Shown piece by piece: positions 51,751-60,377 of a stretch of 64,000 bases of DNA; position 1 is the stretch's first letter, and each line of letters opens with the position of its first letter. A program made the translations under genes and the position numbers. The stretch is from Virgibacillus halotolerans (GTDB lineage: Bacteria > Bacillota > Bacilli > Bacillales > Amphibacillaceae): NCBI RefSeq assembly GCF_016908515.1, contig NZ_JAFBEA010000010.1:1-64000 (forward strand). The letters are read 5' to 3'. Under the pieces are notes generated by a model. The model was not told the origin of the DNA. It worked only from the letters and a program-made list of their open reading frames with translations, and did no database searches.

Positions 51751-52347
51751 CTACAAATCTCGTCTGCCCTCTAACGCCTTTGATAGCGTTACTTCATCTG
51801 CATATTCCAAATCGCCGCCAACAGGTAACCCGTGTGCGATGCGTGTGGTCCGCACTCCTGATGGCTTCACAAGACGTGAAATATACATCGCCGTTGCTTC
51901 TCCCTCAATATTCGGGTTTGTTGCTAAGATCAGCTCTTCTACTTCTTCATCTTTTAAGCGATTCAGCAAATCAGGTACATTGATATCTTCTGGTCCTATA
52001 CCATCCATGGGTGAAATTGCGCCATGAAGTACGTGGTATTTTCCATTGTATTCCTTCATCTTCTCCATCGCAATAACATCTTTCGGATCCTGTACGACAC
52101 AGATAATCGATGAATCCCTTGACGTATCCTGACAAATCGAGCATGGATCCTGATCTGTAATATGCCCGCATATCGAACAATGGGTCAATTCTCGCTTCGC
52201 ATTTACCAAAGCATTGGCAAAGCCCAGTACATCATCGTCTTTCATATTTAAAACAAAAAAAGCCAGCCGGACAGCAGTTTTTGGTCCGATCCCCGGCAAT
52301 TTTGTAAAACTGTCAATCAGTTTAGAAATCGGTTCTGGATAATACAT
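51751..52347 (-). CDS. recR: Recombination protein RecR
   Basis: 198 residues: helix-hairpin-helix [14 protein letters not shown] (18-31), zinc C4 (CSIC ... CSIC, about 57-72), Toprim domain ([12 protein letters not shown]) and C-terminal [16 protein letters not shown]. Loads RecA with RecF/RecO. Downstream of ebfC. Confidence 0.97.
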   Translation of the reverse strand: MYYPEPISKLIDSFTKLPGIGPKTAVRLAFFVLNMKDDDVLGFANALVNAKRELTHCSICGHITDQDPCSICQDTSRDSSIICVVQDPKDVIAMEKMKEYNGKYHVLHGAISPMDGIGPEDINVPDLLNRLKDEEVEELILATNPNIEGEATAMYISRLVKPSGVRTTRIAHGLPVGGDLEYADEVTLSKALEGRRDL

Positions 52348-52474
52348 CTAATGTGCCTCCTAAAGTCGCGTTCAAAAGGGAGGAAAAAAGGACCAAGCAG
52401 TTCGACGCAGCATAGCTAACAAAGAAATGCGATGTGTCATTTTTACCGGACCTTTTGAACAACCACTATAAAAC

Positions 52475-52792
52475 CTAGAACATTCCAGGCATATTCAAGC
52501 CTTTCGTGAATTTACCCATCGTATCATTTGTCTTATCGTCAATTTGTTTAAGCACATCATTTGTTGCTGCTAAAATAAGATCCTGTAGCATATCGATATC
52601 ATCCGGATCTACAACATCTTCTTTAATTTGTACATCTGTAATTTCTTTTTTTCCATTTGCAATAACCGTAACCATGCCACCGCCTGCAGATGCTTCAAAA
52701 CTCATTTCATGCAGCTCATCTTGTGCCTTCATCATCTTCTTTTGCATTTGTTGCATTTGCTTCATCATACCGCCCATATTTCCACCTTTCAT
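52475..52792 (-). CDS. ebfC: YbaB/EbfC nucleoid-associated protein
   Basis: 105 residues. Long N-terminal helix rich in Met/Gln ([22 protein letters not shown]) and [20 protein letters not shown]. Forms a tweezer-like dimer that binds DNA. ATG at 52792 has GGAGG 8 nt upstream. Between dnaX and recR. The 127-bp gap to recR shows no clear terminator. Confidence 0.94.
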   Translation of the reverse strand: MKGGNMGGMMKQMQQMQKKMMKAQDELHEMSFEASAGGGMVTVIANGKKEITDVQIKEDVVDPDDIDMLQDLILAATNDVLKQIDDKTNDTMGKFTKGLNMPGMF

Positions 52793-52825
52793 GGAAAACG
52801 CCTCCTTCAAAGTCTCATTTGTTTT

Positions 52826-54523
52826 TTAATCATGTATTTCGAGTAAGTCATCACCAACAAGCTTTCTGGCTTCATCGACAAGTGGATCTGATTGTTCGTT
52901 TTCCCCTGTCTGTTCGCTTGTTGATTTTTCCTGTTTGTTTATATATTCTGTACGCAATTCTGTCCAGTTATTTTCTGGAATCGGGATGATGGTTAATGGT
53001 TTATCCATCACACCTGCTAGTACAGATTCAATTGTCTCCCGATTATCTAGGAAAAGGGAACAATGAATTTCATATTTAAAAGCAACTACAAGTGCTTCAT
53101 CTGAGGCAGCTGCAGGTTTGCTATCCTGGATGGTTGCATGTGCTGGTGCATTTTGCGCCTTCAGTTTGCTTAAAAAATTTGCCCATTGTGATTGTACATT
53201 TTTCAGCGCAGGCTTTTCAGCTTGCGTCAATACATGACGGATTTTCTCGAACTGAACTTTAAAACTACTTTTCGTCATTCTTGCTTGGGCTTTTTTCGGT
53301 TCTCTTGGTACTGCAGATTGGTTAGCCGCAGTTGCGTTTTGTTTCAGTGTGCGCAATTCCTTTTCCAACTGTTCCATTTTTGAGGAAAGCTTTGTAACTG
53401 CCTCGGAATCAGCCGGGCTGGATGATGTCTCTTGCGCTTGATAGCGATTCGTAATGGTTAAAATAGCAATTTCAATAAATACCTTTGGACTATTCGTCCA
53501 TTTAATTTCCTGCTGACACTGATTTAATTGCATAATCGCATCCTGAATCCAACCGATTGATACCGCTTCTGTCAGGGCATGAAAGCTTTCATCTGCACGT
53601 GCCCTTTCCAACAATCCTTCCAAGGATGGAGCACTTTTATATAATAATAAATCACGCATAAAGTATATCAGATCATACACAAAACGTCCCGGATCTTTAC
53701 CACCACTGATTAATTCATCCAATTGTTTTAATGCATGCTTCACATCCTTTTCATGCATTGATTTTACAATATCGGTTAGAATTTGCTGGGAAACGCCACC
53801 GGTCACTGCCAGTACATCATCTAATTCAACATTGTCTTCACTATATGAAATCGCCTGATCTAAAATGCTCAATGCATCGCGCATACCGCCCTCTGCGGTT
53901 AGTGCAACGGTTTCTAGCGCTTCAGGTGAAACGGAAACATCTTCCACATCTATAATCGTTTTCATACGATCTACAATTGCTTGATTTGAAATTGGTTTAA
54001 AGTCAAAACGCTGACATCTTGAAATAATCGTTAGCGGAATTTTGTGCGGTTCGGTAGTTGCTAGTATAAATACAACATGACCCGGTGGTTCCTCTAGTGT
54101 TTTGAGGAGCGCATTAAATGCATTCACGGAGATCATATGCACTTCATCAATGATGTACACTTTGTATGGAACAGAACTTGATGCATATTTTACTTTATCA
54201 CGGATTTCCCGAATATCATCCACACTTGTATTTGACGCAGCATCGATTTCTATCACATCAGAAATCGAACCATCCTGAATACCACGACATGCGGCGCATT
54301 CATTACATGGTTCTTTAACCGGCGAACGTTCACAGTTGATCGTTTTCGCAAAAATTTTCGCCGCACTTGTTTTTCCCGTTCCACGTGGGCCGGAAAATAA
54401 ATAAGCGTGAGAGAATTTTTCCTGAACAATCGCATTTTGCAGTGTCCGGGTAATATGTGTTTGTCCAACAACGTCGGCAAAATTTCTCGGACGCCAAACG
54501 CGATACAATGCTTGATAGCTCAT
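52826..54523 (-). CDS. dnaX: DNA polymerase III gamma/tau subunit
   Basis: 565 residues. AAA+ clamp loader with Walker A GPRGTGKTSAAK (45-56), zinc C4 (C....CNECAAC), DEVHMIS (about 126-132), sensor 1 ATTEPHK, and C-terminal tau-like domains. A TATAAT (54555-54560) lies upstream without a good -35. Confidence 0.97.
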   Translation of the reverse strand: MSYQALYRVWRPRNFADVVGQTHITRTLQNAIVQEKFSHAYLFSGPRGTGKTSAAKIFAKTINCERSPVKEPCNECAACRGIQDGSISDVIEIDAASNTSVDDIREIRDKVKYASSSVPYKVYIIDEVHMISVNAFNALLKTLEEPPGHVVFILATTEPHKIPLTIISRCQRFDFKPISNQAIVDRMKTIIDVEDVSVSPEALETVALTAEGGMRDALSILDQAISYSEDNVELDDVLAVTGGVSQQILTDIVKSMHEKDVKHALKQLDELISGGKDPGRFVYDLIYFMRDLLLYKSAPSLEGLLERARADESFHALTEAVSIGWIQDAIMQLNQCQQEIKWTNSPKVFIEIAILTITNRYQAQETSSSPADSEAVTKLSSKMEQLEKELRTLKQNATAANQSAVPREPKKAQARMTKSSFKVQFEKIRHVLTQAEKPALKNVQSQWANFLSKLKAQNAPAHATIQDSKPAAASDEALVVAFKYEIHCSLFLDNRETIESVLAGVMDKPLTIIPIPENNWTELRTEYINKQEKSTSEQTGENEQSDPLVDEARKLVGDDLLEIHD

Positions 54524-54605
54524 AATATACGGTCCCCTCTAAGATCTCTATCTAATTATACCCGATTTCGGGGGTGAATGTGAATACAAAAGTAATAAAT
54601 CCTTT

Positions 54606-54656
54606 TATAAAGTGTAACTTCATTCAGTGGGAGCTTTACCGCCCGCCAAACTGCGA
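54606..54656. repeat. Family B element, copy 3
   Basis: ATAAAGTGTAACTTCATTCAG ... CCCGCCAAACTGCGATAAA, beside the SRP RNA terminator. Confidence 0.78.
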
Positions 54657-54662
54657 TAAATA

Positions 54663-54702
54663 AAAAACCTTTACCAGAAAATAAATCTGACAAAGGTTTT
54701 TC
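54663..54702 (-). terminator. SRP RNA terminator
   Basis: AAAAACCTTT(G/A)... / ...AAAGGTTTTTT hairpin with a T-rich tail on the minus strand, downstream of the SRP RNA. Confidence 0.82.
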
Positions 54703-54710
54703 TCATATGT

Positions 54711-54981
54711 AAGCCATGCACCCACCGTTGATGTGACGTCCCTATGCGTTACTTAAGTTCATGGCTCAGCCTAGGCTTCCCCACGGCACACAGAAAATTC
54801 CACTTACTGCTGCTTCCTTCCGGACCTGACAGACTTCGTAGGTTCCTGTTGCGCGGGACCTGAGCGTCAACACCACTCCCTTAAGGCAGACCATAAAGTC
54901 GCCTCACCTCGGATGGGAATTCAGCCTCGCTATAGCGGATTGCGAGTACAGGGCACCGCTACCTCCCCACCTAGCACGACA
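54711..54981 (-). ncRNA. scr: Signal recognition particle RNA (scRNA, Bacillus type)
   Basis: About 270 nt. Domain IV hairpin GTCAGGTCCGGAAGGAAGCAGC (its Ffh-binding core) and the Alu-domain start GTGCTAGGTGGGGAGGTAGCGG with GGTGGTGTTGACG-like segments identify the long Bacillus SRP RNA. Binds Ffh (and HBsu). Between tadA and dnaX as in B. subtilis. Ends are placed from the promoter and terminator. Confidence 0.94.
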
Positions 54982-54987
54982 TGATTC

Positions 54988-55016
54988 ATTATAACGATTC
55001 TACTTAAAAAATGCAA
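54988..55016 (-). promoter_or_regulatory. Promoter of SRP RNA
   Basis: TTGCAT (55011-55016), 17-bp spacer, TATAAT (54988-54993), minus strand. Confidence 0.75.
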
Positions 55017-55129
55017 TGAAAAGAAGAAATTCCTATCTGGTAATTTTTTGTTCCAGGTAAAGAATGTATAAACGAAGGGCGTTATCTACACGTGTCGTTA
55101 CAAGAAAGCAAACTAAAAATATATCATCT

Positions 55130-55250
55130 AGGATGGGAGCGGAGGGAAGTCGACTCCTGCGGGAAAAGCAACAACTGAAGATCCCGCAGAAAGCGTACTT
55201 TGCTTTCGAGGAAGCTGAAGTGTTGTCCGCGGAAAGCGACTTCCCATAGC
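55130..55250 (+). repeat. Family C element, copy 7 (plus orientation)
   Basis: Core CTCCTGCGGGAA, GATCCCGCAGA, GAGGAAGCTGAAG, CCGCGGAAAGCG; ends pair as GGGAAGTCG/CGACTTCCC. The only C copy here without a divergent partner. Confidence 0.83.
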
Positions 55251-55318
55251 GAACATCCTCACGGCAAGAACACCAATGTTTAAAAGGACCAAGTGTTTCC
55301 CTGGTTTTTATTGAAGAA

Positions 55319-55810
<492 letters not shown>

Positions 55811-55881
55811 TCATTTATAGTTTGAAAATAGCATAGTAGGAAATAAATAAGTAAAGACCAAGCAATAAAAAGGAGCTGCTT

Positions 55882-56415
55882 ATGACTATTTCACTTGTAA
55901 ATACTGCTGTATTATTTATAGATATTATTAACGATTTTAATTTCGATGGCGGGGAGAAGTTAAATAAACACACCGAAGAAATTTTACCAAACCTTATAAA
56001 ATTAAAAGCTTTTGCTAAGAAAAACAATTTACCCACGATCTATGTTAATGATCATTACGGTATATGGCAAGCGGACTTTCATAAAATCATTGCCCATTGT
56101 ACGAATGATAGAAGCAAACATATTATTGAAAAATTAAAGCCTGATGAAGATGATTACTTTTTAATTAAACCACAGCATTCCGCTTTTTTCCAAACACCAC
56201 TGCAATCATTGCTGAATGATTTAGGAAAAACCCATTTGATGATGGCAGGGATTGCCGGTGATATTTGTATTTTGTTTACCGCAAAGGATGCCTATATGTA
56301 TCAGTTCAATATGCATATCCCGGAAAATTGTATGGCCTCAGAAGAAAAGGAGACCAACAATTACGCACTCTATTTAATGCGTTCGGTGATGAAGGCAAAT
56401 ATTGAACCGATCTAG
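55882..56415 (+). CDS. yaaI: Isochorismatase-family cysteine hydrolase (YaaI-like)
   Basis: 177 residues. Catalytic triad: Asp in FIDIINDFNF (about 13), Lys in LIKPQHSAF (about 96) and Cys in AGIAGDICIL (about 131). Such enzymes cleave isochorismate or amides; substrate unknown. AAAGGAG precedes the ATG. Next to yaaH and tadA as in B. subtilis. Confidence 0.9.
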   Translation: MTISLVNTAVLFIDIINDFNFDGGEKLNKHTEEILPNLIKLKAFAKKNNLPTIYVNDHYGIWQADFHKIIAHCTNDRSKHIIEKLKPDEDDYFLIKPQHSAFFQTPLQSLLNDLGKTHLMMAGIAGDICILFTAKDAYMYQFNMHIPENCMASEEKETNNYALYLMRSVMKANIEPI

Positions 56416-56443
56416 CATATTCTAAAGCAACCCCTCATAAAGT
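56415..56443 (+). promoter_or_regulatory. Sigma-E promoter of yaaH
   Basis: GCATATT (56415-56421), 14-bp spacer, CATAAAGT (56436-56443), plus strand: -35 exact, -10 one mismatch. B. subtilis yaaH is sigma-E dependent. Confidence 0.75.
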
Positions 56444-56479
56444 GTAAGTAGCAAATCTATTTACGAGGGAGGGATCATT

Positions 56480-57769
56480 TTGCAAATACACGTTGTACAG
56501 CAAGGGGATAATTTGTTTAATATCGCAAATACATACAATACATCTATCCAAAAACTATCCGATGCAAACGAGTTGGATGCACCGAATAACCTTGTTGTTG
56601 GTCAAACACTGGTTATTCCGATTGTCGGGCAATTTTATTTTGTCCAACCTGGGGATAGCCTCTATTCTATCGCACAAAAGTTTGGAATGTCCTATCAGGA
56701 ATTAGCGAGCATAAACAATTATCCCGTTGATAACATTATTCCAGTCGGATACAGTTTATATATTCCACCACAACCAAAGCGAGAAATCACGTCCAGTGCC
56801 TACATCGAACCATTTGGAAATACTGTTTCCGAAACATTGATCAACGCAGCAACCAAGACCACTCCTTATTTAACGTACCTGGCCACTTTTAGCTACAATG
56901 TGAATCGTGATGGTACATTAACTGCGCCACCACTGGATGACTTGAAGCAAATCGCTGATGGGAATAATACCGCTTTAATGCTCGTTGTTACTAATTTAGA
57001 AGCGGGGGCGTTTAATGCGGAATTAGGTCACATCATTTTGACCGTTCAAGCCGTTCAAACTACATTGTTAGACAATATTATTAATACTGCTCAAACAGTT
57101 GGCTTTACAGATGTACATTTTGACTTTGAATTTTTACCTGCAGCGGATCGGGAAGCCTATAATACCTTTTTAAGAACAGCCAAGGATCGTCTATCCCAGG
57201 CAGGATTACAGATGTCAACAGCGCTAGCACCAAAAACAAGCGCAACACAGAGCGGACAATGGTATGAAGCACACGATTACAAGGCACACGGTGAAATTGC
57301 TGACTTCGTCGTGCTTATGACATATGAATGGGGATATAGTGGTGGTCCACCAATGGCTGTTTCGCCAATTAGCGAAGTCCGAAAAGTAGTCGATTACGCA
57401 TTAACAGAGATACCAGCAAATAAGATTTTGTTAGGACAAAATTTATATGGCTATGACTGGACGCTTCCACATGTTCCAGGTGGCGAACTTGCACGGGCAC
57501 TGAGTCCGCAACAAGCTATTACGTTAGCACGACAGCAACATGCCGAGATCCAATTTGATGAAGGAGCACAAGCGCCATTTTTTATTTATACAGACGAACA
57601 AGGGAATCAGCATGAGGTGTGGTTTGAGGATGCGAGATCCATTCAAGCAAAATTTAATTTGATTAAAGAATTAGGTTTGCGTGGCATAGCCTATTGGAAA
57701 CTAGGATTGGCATTCCCACAAAACTGGTTACTCTTACAGGACCAGTTTACAATTCAGAAACTGGAATAA
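56480..57769 (+). CDS. yaaH: Spore cortex-lytic glycosidase YaaH/SleL (LysM x2 + GH18)
   Basis: 429 residues: two LysM domains (1-46, 52-96: VVQQGDNLFNIANTYNTS, FVQPGDSLYSIAQKFGMS) bind peptidoglycan; a GH18 domain (about 105-425) has the catalytic strand VHFDFEFLP (about 213-221) with the glutamate acid. Hydrolyses muramic-lactam cortex fragments during germination. Start is TTG after GAGGGAGGG. Confidence 0.95.
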   Translation: MQIHVVQQGDNLFNIANTYNTSIQKLSDANELDAPNNLVVGQTLVIPIVGQFYFVQPGDSLYSIAQKFGMSYQELASINNYPVDNIIPVGYSLYIPPQPKREITSSAYIEPFGNTVSETLINAATKTTPYLTYLATFSYNVNRDGTLTAPPLDDLKQIADGNNTALMLVVTNLEAGAFNAELGHIILTVQAVQTTLLDNIINTAQTVGFTDVHFDFEFLPAADREAYNTFLRTAKDRLSQAGLQMSTALAPKTSATQSGQWYEAHDYKAHGEIADFVVLMTYEWGYSGGPPMAVSPISEVRKVVDYALTEIPANKILLGQNLYGYDWTLPHVPGGELARALSPQQAITLARQQHAEIQFDEGAQAPFFIYTDEQGNQHEVWFEDARSIQAKFNLIKELGLRGIAYWKLGLAFPQNWLLLQDQFTIQKLE

Positions 57770-57780
57770 CCAATAATGAA

Positions 57781-57838
57781 AGATAAAGTGAAACTTCATT
57801 CAGTGGGGGGGTTACTGCCCGCCAAACTGCGATAAACT
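57781..57838. repeat. Family B element, copy 4
   Basis: ATAAAGTGAAACTTCATTCAG, G7, CTGCCCGCCAAACTGCGATAAA, between converging yaaH and pfpI and touching the pfpI terminator. Confidence 0.8.
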
Positions 57839-57842
57839 ATGT

Positions 57843-57876
57843 AAAAAAAGGAAGGGAGCAAATTCCCTTCCTTAAC
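57843..57876 (-). terminator. pfpI terminator
   Basis: AAGGAAGGGA / TCCCTTCCTT stem with T7 on the minus strand. Confidence 0.92.
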
Positions 57877-57878
57877 TA

Positions 57879-58394
57879 TTATTTTAACAATTTAACGGAC
57901 TCACGGTTGAATGCTGGAATATCATCTGGTGTACGGCTGGTAACCAATTGATTCTGACAAACAACAACTTCTTCATCCTTATAATTTACGCCGGCATTTT
58001 CCATGTCAACTTTAATTGATTTGAAGCCTGTCGCTGATCTTCCATCCAAGGTTTTGGCTGTAATGAGCAGCTGTGGACCGTGACAGATAGCAAACACAGG
58101 TTTTTTCTCATCCATAAAATGTTTGGCAAATTTAACGAAGCGATCATCAGCACGTAATTGGTCTGGTGAGAAACCACCTGGAATAAATAATGCATCAAAA
58201 TCAGCTGGATTAGCGTCGCCAATTCCTTGATCAATCGTGACTGTTGCTTCTTTATTTTTACCTGTAACTTGCGCTCCTTTTTCACTACCAATCGTTACGA
58301 CCTCATGTCCGGCATCTTTATAAGCTTTAGCTGGATCTGTATATTCTACATCCTCGAACATATCTGTAATGACAGTTGCTATTTTCTTACCCAT
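57879..58394 (-). CDS. PfpI/DJ-1 family protein (general stress protein 18-like)
   Basis: 171 residues. Nucleophile elbow AICHGPQLL with catalytic Cys near 104 and IPGGFSPDQLR. Class I glutamine-amidotransferase-like fold; may be a deglycase or protease, which the sequence cannot settle. ATG at 58394 follows GGAG. Confidence 0.92.
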   Translation of the reverse strand: MGKKIATVITDMFEDVEYTDPAKAYKDAGHEVVTIGSEKGAQVTGKNKEATVTIDQGIGDANPADFDALFIPGGFSPDQLRADDRFVKFAKHFMDEKKPVFAICHGPQLLITAKTLDGRSATGFKSIKVDMENAGVNYKDEEVVVCQNQLVTSRTPDDIPAFNRESVKLLK

Positions 58395-58463
58395 CAAAAA
58401 TCCGCTCCTTTATAATGATGTTACATAGATTGTTTTTCCCACTTAAGCGAATTTCAAACATCA

Positions 58464-58901
58464 TTACTTTATCCCCATTAATTCCCGTAATTCGTTTTCA
58501 TTGGTAATTAGATCCTTGATGGTGTATCCGTCAAGCACTTGGAAAAATGCCTGTAATGCCTTATTTAAAGCGTGCTTTAATGTACATCCTGGTGAAATCA
58601 CACAATGGTTTGTTCCTTTATCGAAACATTCCAGCAACACAAAATCATTTTCTAATAGGCGGACAACTTTACCAACATTAATTTCCTCAGCTGGCCGCGC
58701 CAATTGAATTCCACCATACCTGCCACGCGTTGACACGATCAAATCAAGCTTCGTCAATTCATGAACAATTTTCCCTAAATGGTGTTGGGAGATATCAAAT
58801 ACATCGGAGATCTCTTTAATACTGGCAAGCTCTCCTTCTTTATTCATCCCTGTATAAATTAATACACGTAAAGCGTAATCGGTATATTTCTTTAGATTCA
58901 T
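58464..58901 (-). CDS. nsrR: Rrf2-family nitric-oxide-sensing repressor NsrR
   Basis: 145 residues: winged helix at 1-75 (YTDYALRVLIYTGM, SQHHLGKIVHEL) and three cysteines LLECF...CVISPGC (about 92-106) for an Fe-S cluster that senses NO. It is divergent from hmp, whose promoter carries an NsrR-type palindrome, making the assignment firm. Confidence 0.92.
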   Translation of the reverse strand: MNLKKYTDYALRVLIYTGMNKEGELASIKEISDVFDISQHHLGKIVHELTKLDLIVSTRGRYGGIQLARPAEEINVGKVVRLLENDFVLLECFDKGTNHCVISPGCTLKHALNKALQAFFQVLDGYTIKDLITNENELRELMGIK

Positions 58902-58964
58902 ATCTATTTTTTCCTTTCTTGTTCACTTCTTCACTAAACTGTAACAGATGTTTCTTTTATCCTA

Positions 58965-58994
58965 TTGATACAGCATTTCCATCTAGGATACAAT
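58965..58994 (+). promoter_or_regulatory. Sigma-A promoter of hmp
   Basis: TTGATA (58965-58970), 18-bp spacer, TACAAT (58989-58994), plus strand. Confidence 0.75.
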
Positions 58995-58995
58995 A

Positions 58996-59018
58996 AAGGT
59001 GTATTCAAAATACATCTT
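58996..59018. promoter_or_regulatory. NsrR operator at hmp
   Basis: Palindrome AAGGTGTATT-CAA-AATACATCTT, one mismatch in the arms, over the predicted start site of hmp. Close to the AAGATGCATTT-type NsrR consensus. Confidence 0.8.
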
Positions 59019-59044
59019 TAAAATATCAAAGGGAGTGCTTAGCT

Positions 59045-60274
59045 ATGACAGCGCAAACGACTACTCGGTTAGATAAGGAAACCAGGGATATTGTAAAGGC
59101 TACTGTACCAATATTACAAGAACATGGTAGTGAAATAACCAAGCGATTCTATCAGCTTATGTTCGAAAACCACCCAGAATTAAAAAACATTTTTAATCAG
59201 ACTAATCAGCGAAAAGGGGATCAGTCCAAGGCACTGGCAAACACTGTATATGCTGCTGCAGCTAATATTGATCAATTAGAGGTTATTCTACCACACGTAA
59301 AACAAATCTCACAAAAACATCGAAGTTTAAACATTAAACCAGAACATTATCCGATTGTTGGAAAATACCTATTATTAGGTATGAAAGATGTACTAGGAGA
59401 AGCAGCCAATGACGACATTATTGATGCCTGGGAAAAAGCTTATGGGGTCATTGCCAGCGTATTTATTGATATTGAAAAAGAAATGTATGAAGCAGTGGAA
59501 AATACTGTTGGCGGCTGGACAGATTTTCGTGACTTTAAAATCGTGAAAAAAGTAGTGGAAAGTGATGTGATTACTTCATTTTATCTAGAACCTGTTGATA
59601 AAAACCCATTCCCAACTTTCAAACCCGGACAATATATTACAGTAAAGGCTGAAATAAATGGGGAAAAATATCATCATTTAAGACAGTACAGCTTATCCAC
59701 CGCACCTGGAGTGGGCACATACAGAATTAGTGTAAAACGCGAGGATGCAATAGATAACAATCCGGCAGGGGTTGTGTCCACCTTCTTGCATGAGAACATT
59801 CATGAGGGTAGCACATTACCAATTAGTGCGCCTTCCGGTGACTTTGTCCTAGATCAAGCGTGTACGCGTCCACTCGTTTTAATCAGTGGTGGCGTTGGCT
59901 TAACACCAATGATGAGCATGCTGGAAACGGTGATTAAACAACAACCGGATCGCGATGTTATTTTCATCCATGCTGCCCGTTCAGGAAAGTTCCACGCCAT
60001 GAAAGACAGGGTGGATGAAATCGTTCAAAAACATGAGCCAGTAGCTGCATATACAGTGTACGATCATCCTGGAGCAGATGACGAATACGATAAAGCGGGG
60101 CATATTGATTACAATTGGCTTAAATCCGTCTTACCGACAAATGACGCTGCATTTTACTTTTGTGGACCAAAAGGATTTATGCGTGCCATGTATACTAATT
60201 TAAAACAACTTCATGTCGCAGATGAAGATATCCATTTTGAAATCTTTGGACCAGCAGACGATATAACAGCATAA
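59045..60274 (+). CDS. hmp: Flavohemoglobin (nitric oxide dioxygenase)
   Basis: 409 residues. Globin domain (about 1-140) with the heme-binding histidine in HVKQISQKHRSL, FAD domain (150-255) with RQYSLSTAPG, NAD(P)H domain (265-400) with LISGGVGLTPMMSML. Turns NO into nitrate. Beside nsrR and under its operator. GGGAGTG precedes the ATG. Confidence 0.96.
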   Translation: MTAQTTTRLDKETRDIVKATVPILQEHGSEITKRFYQLMFENHPELKNIFNQTNQRKGDQSKALANTVYAAAANIDQLEVILPHVKQISQKHRSLNIKPEHYPIVGKYLLLGMKDVLGEAANDDIIDAWEKAYGVIASVFIDIEKEMYEAVENTVGGWTDFRDFKIVKKVVESDVITSFYLEPVDKNPFPTFKPGQYITVKAEINGEKYHHLRQYSLSTAPGVGTYRISVKREDAIDNNPAGVVSTFLHENIHEGSTLPISAPSGDFVLDQACTRPLVLISGGVGLTPMMSMLETVIKQQPDRDVIFIHAARSGKFHAMKDRVDEIVQKHEPVAAYTVYDHPGADDEYDKAGHIDYNWLKSVLPTNDAAFYFCGPKGFMRAMYTNLKQLHVADEDIHFEIFGPADDITA

Positions 60275-60325
60275 AATGAAACTTCATTCAGTGGGGGTTT
60301 TACTACCCGCCGAACTGCGATAAAA
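60273..60325. repeat. Family B element, copy 5
   Basis: ATAAAATGAAACTTCATTCAG ... TACCCGCCGAACTGCGATAAA, overlapping the last hmp base and touching the hmp/acsA terminator. Confidence 0.78.
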
Positions 60326-60327
60326 AA

Positions 60328-60376
60328 ATAAGGTTAGCATCTCATCAACAAATAACGAGATGCTAACCTTTCTTAA
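60328..60376. terminator. Bidirectional hmp/acsA terminator
   Basis: AGGTTAGCATCTC / GAGATGCTAACCT 13-bp stem with A and T runs on both sides between converging genes. Confidence 0.88.
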
Positions 60377-60377
60377 T

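Noticed and set aside
52380-52470. Terminator between ebfC and recR from AAGGACC ... GGACCTTTT
   Set aside because: The two blocks are not complementary (rc of GGACC is GGTCC), so they do not form a stem.
56430-56450. CCTCATAAAGTGTAAG before yaaH as a sixth family B copy
   Set aside because: Only the first bases match; they are better explained as the -10 region of the sigma-E promoter.
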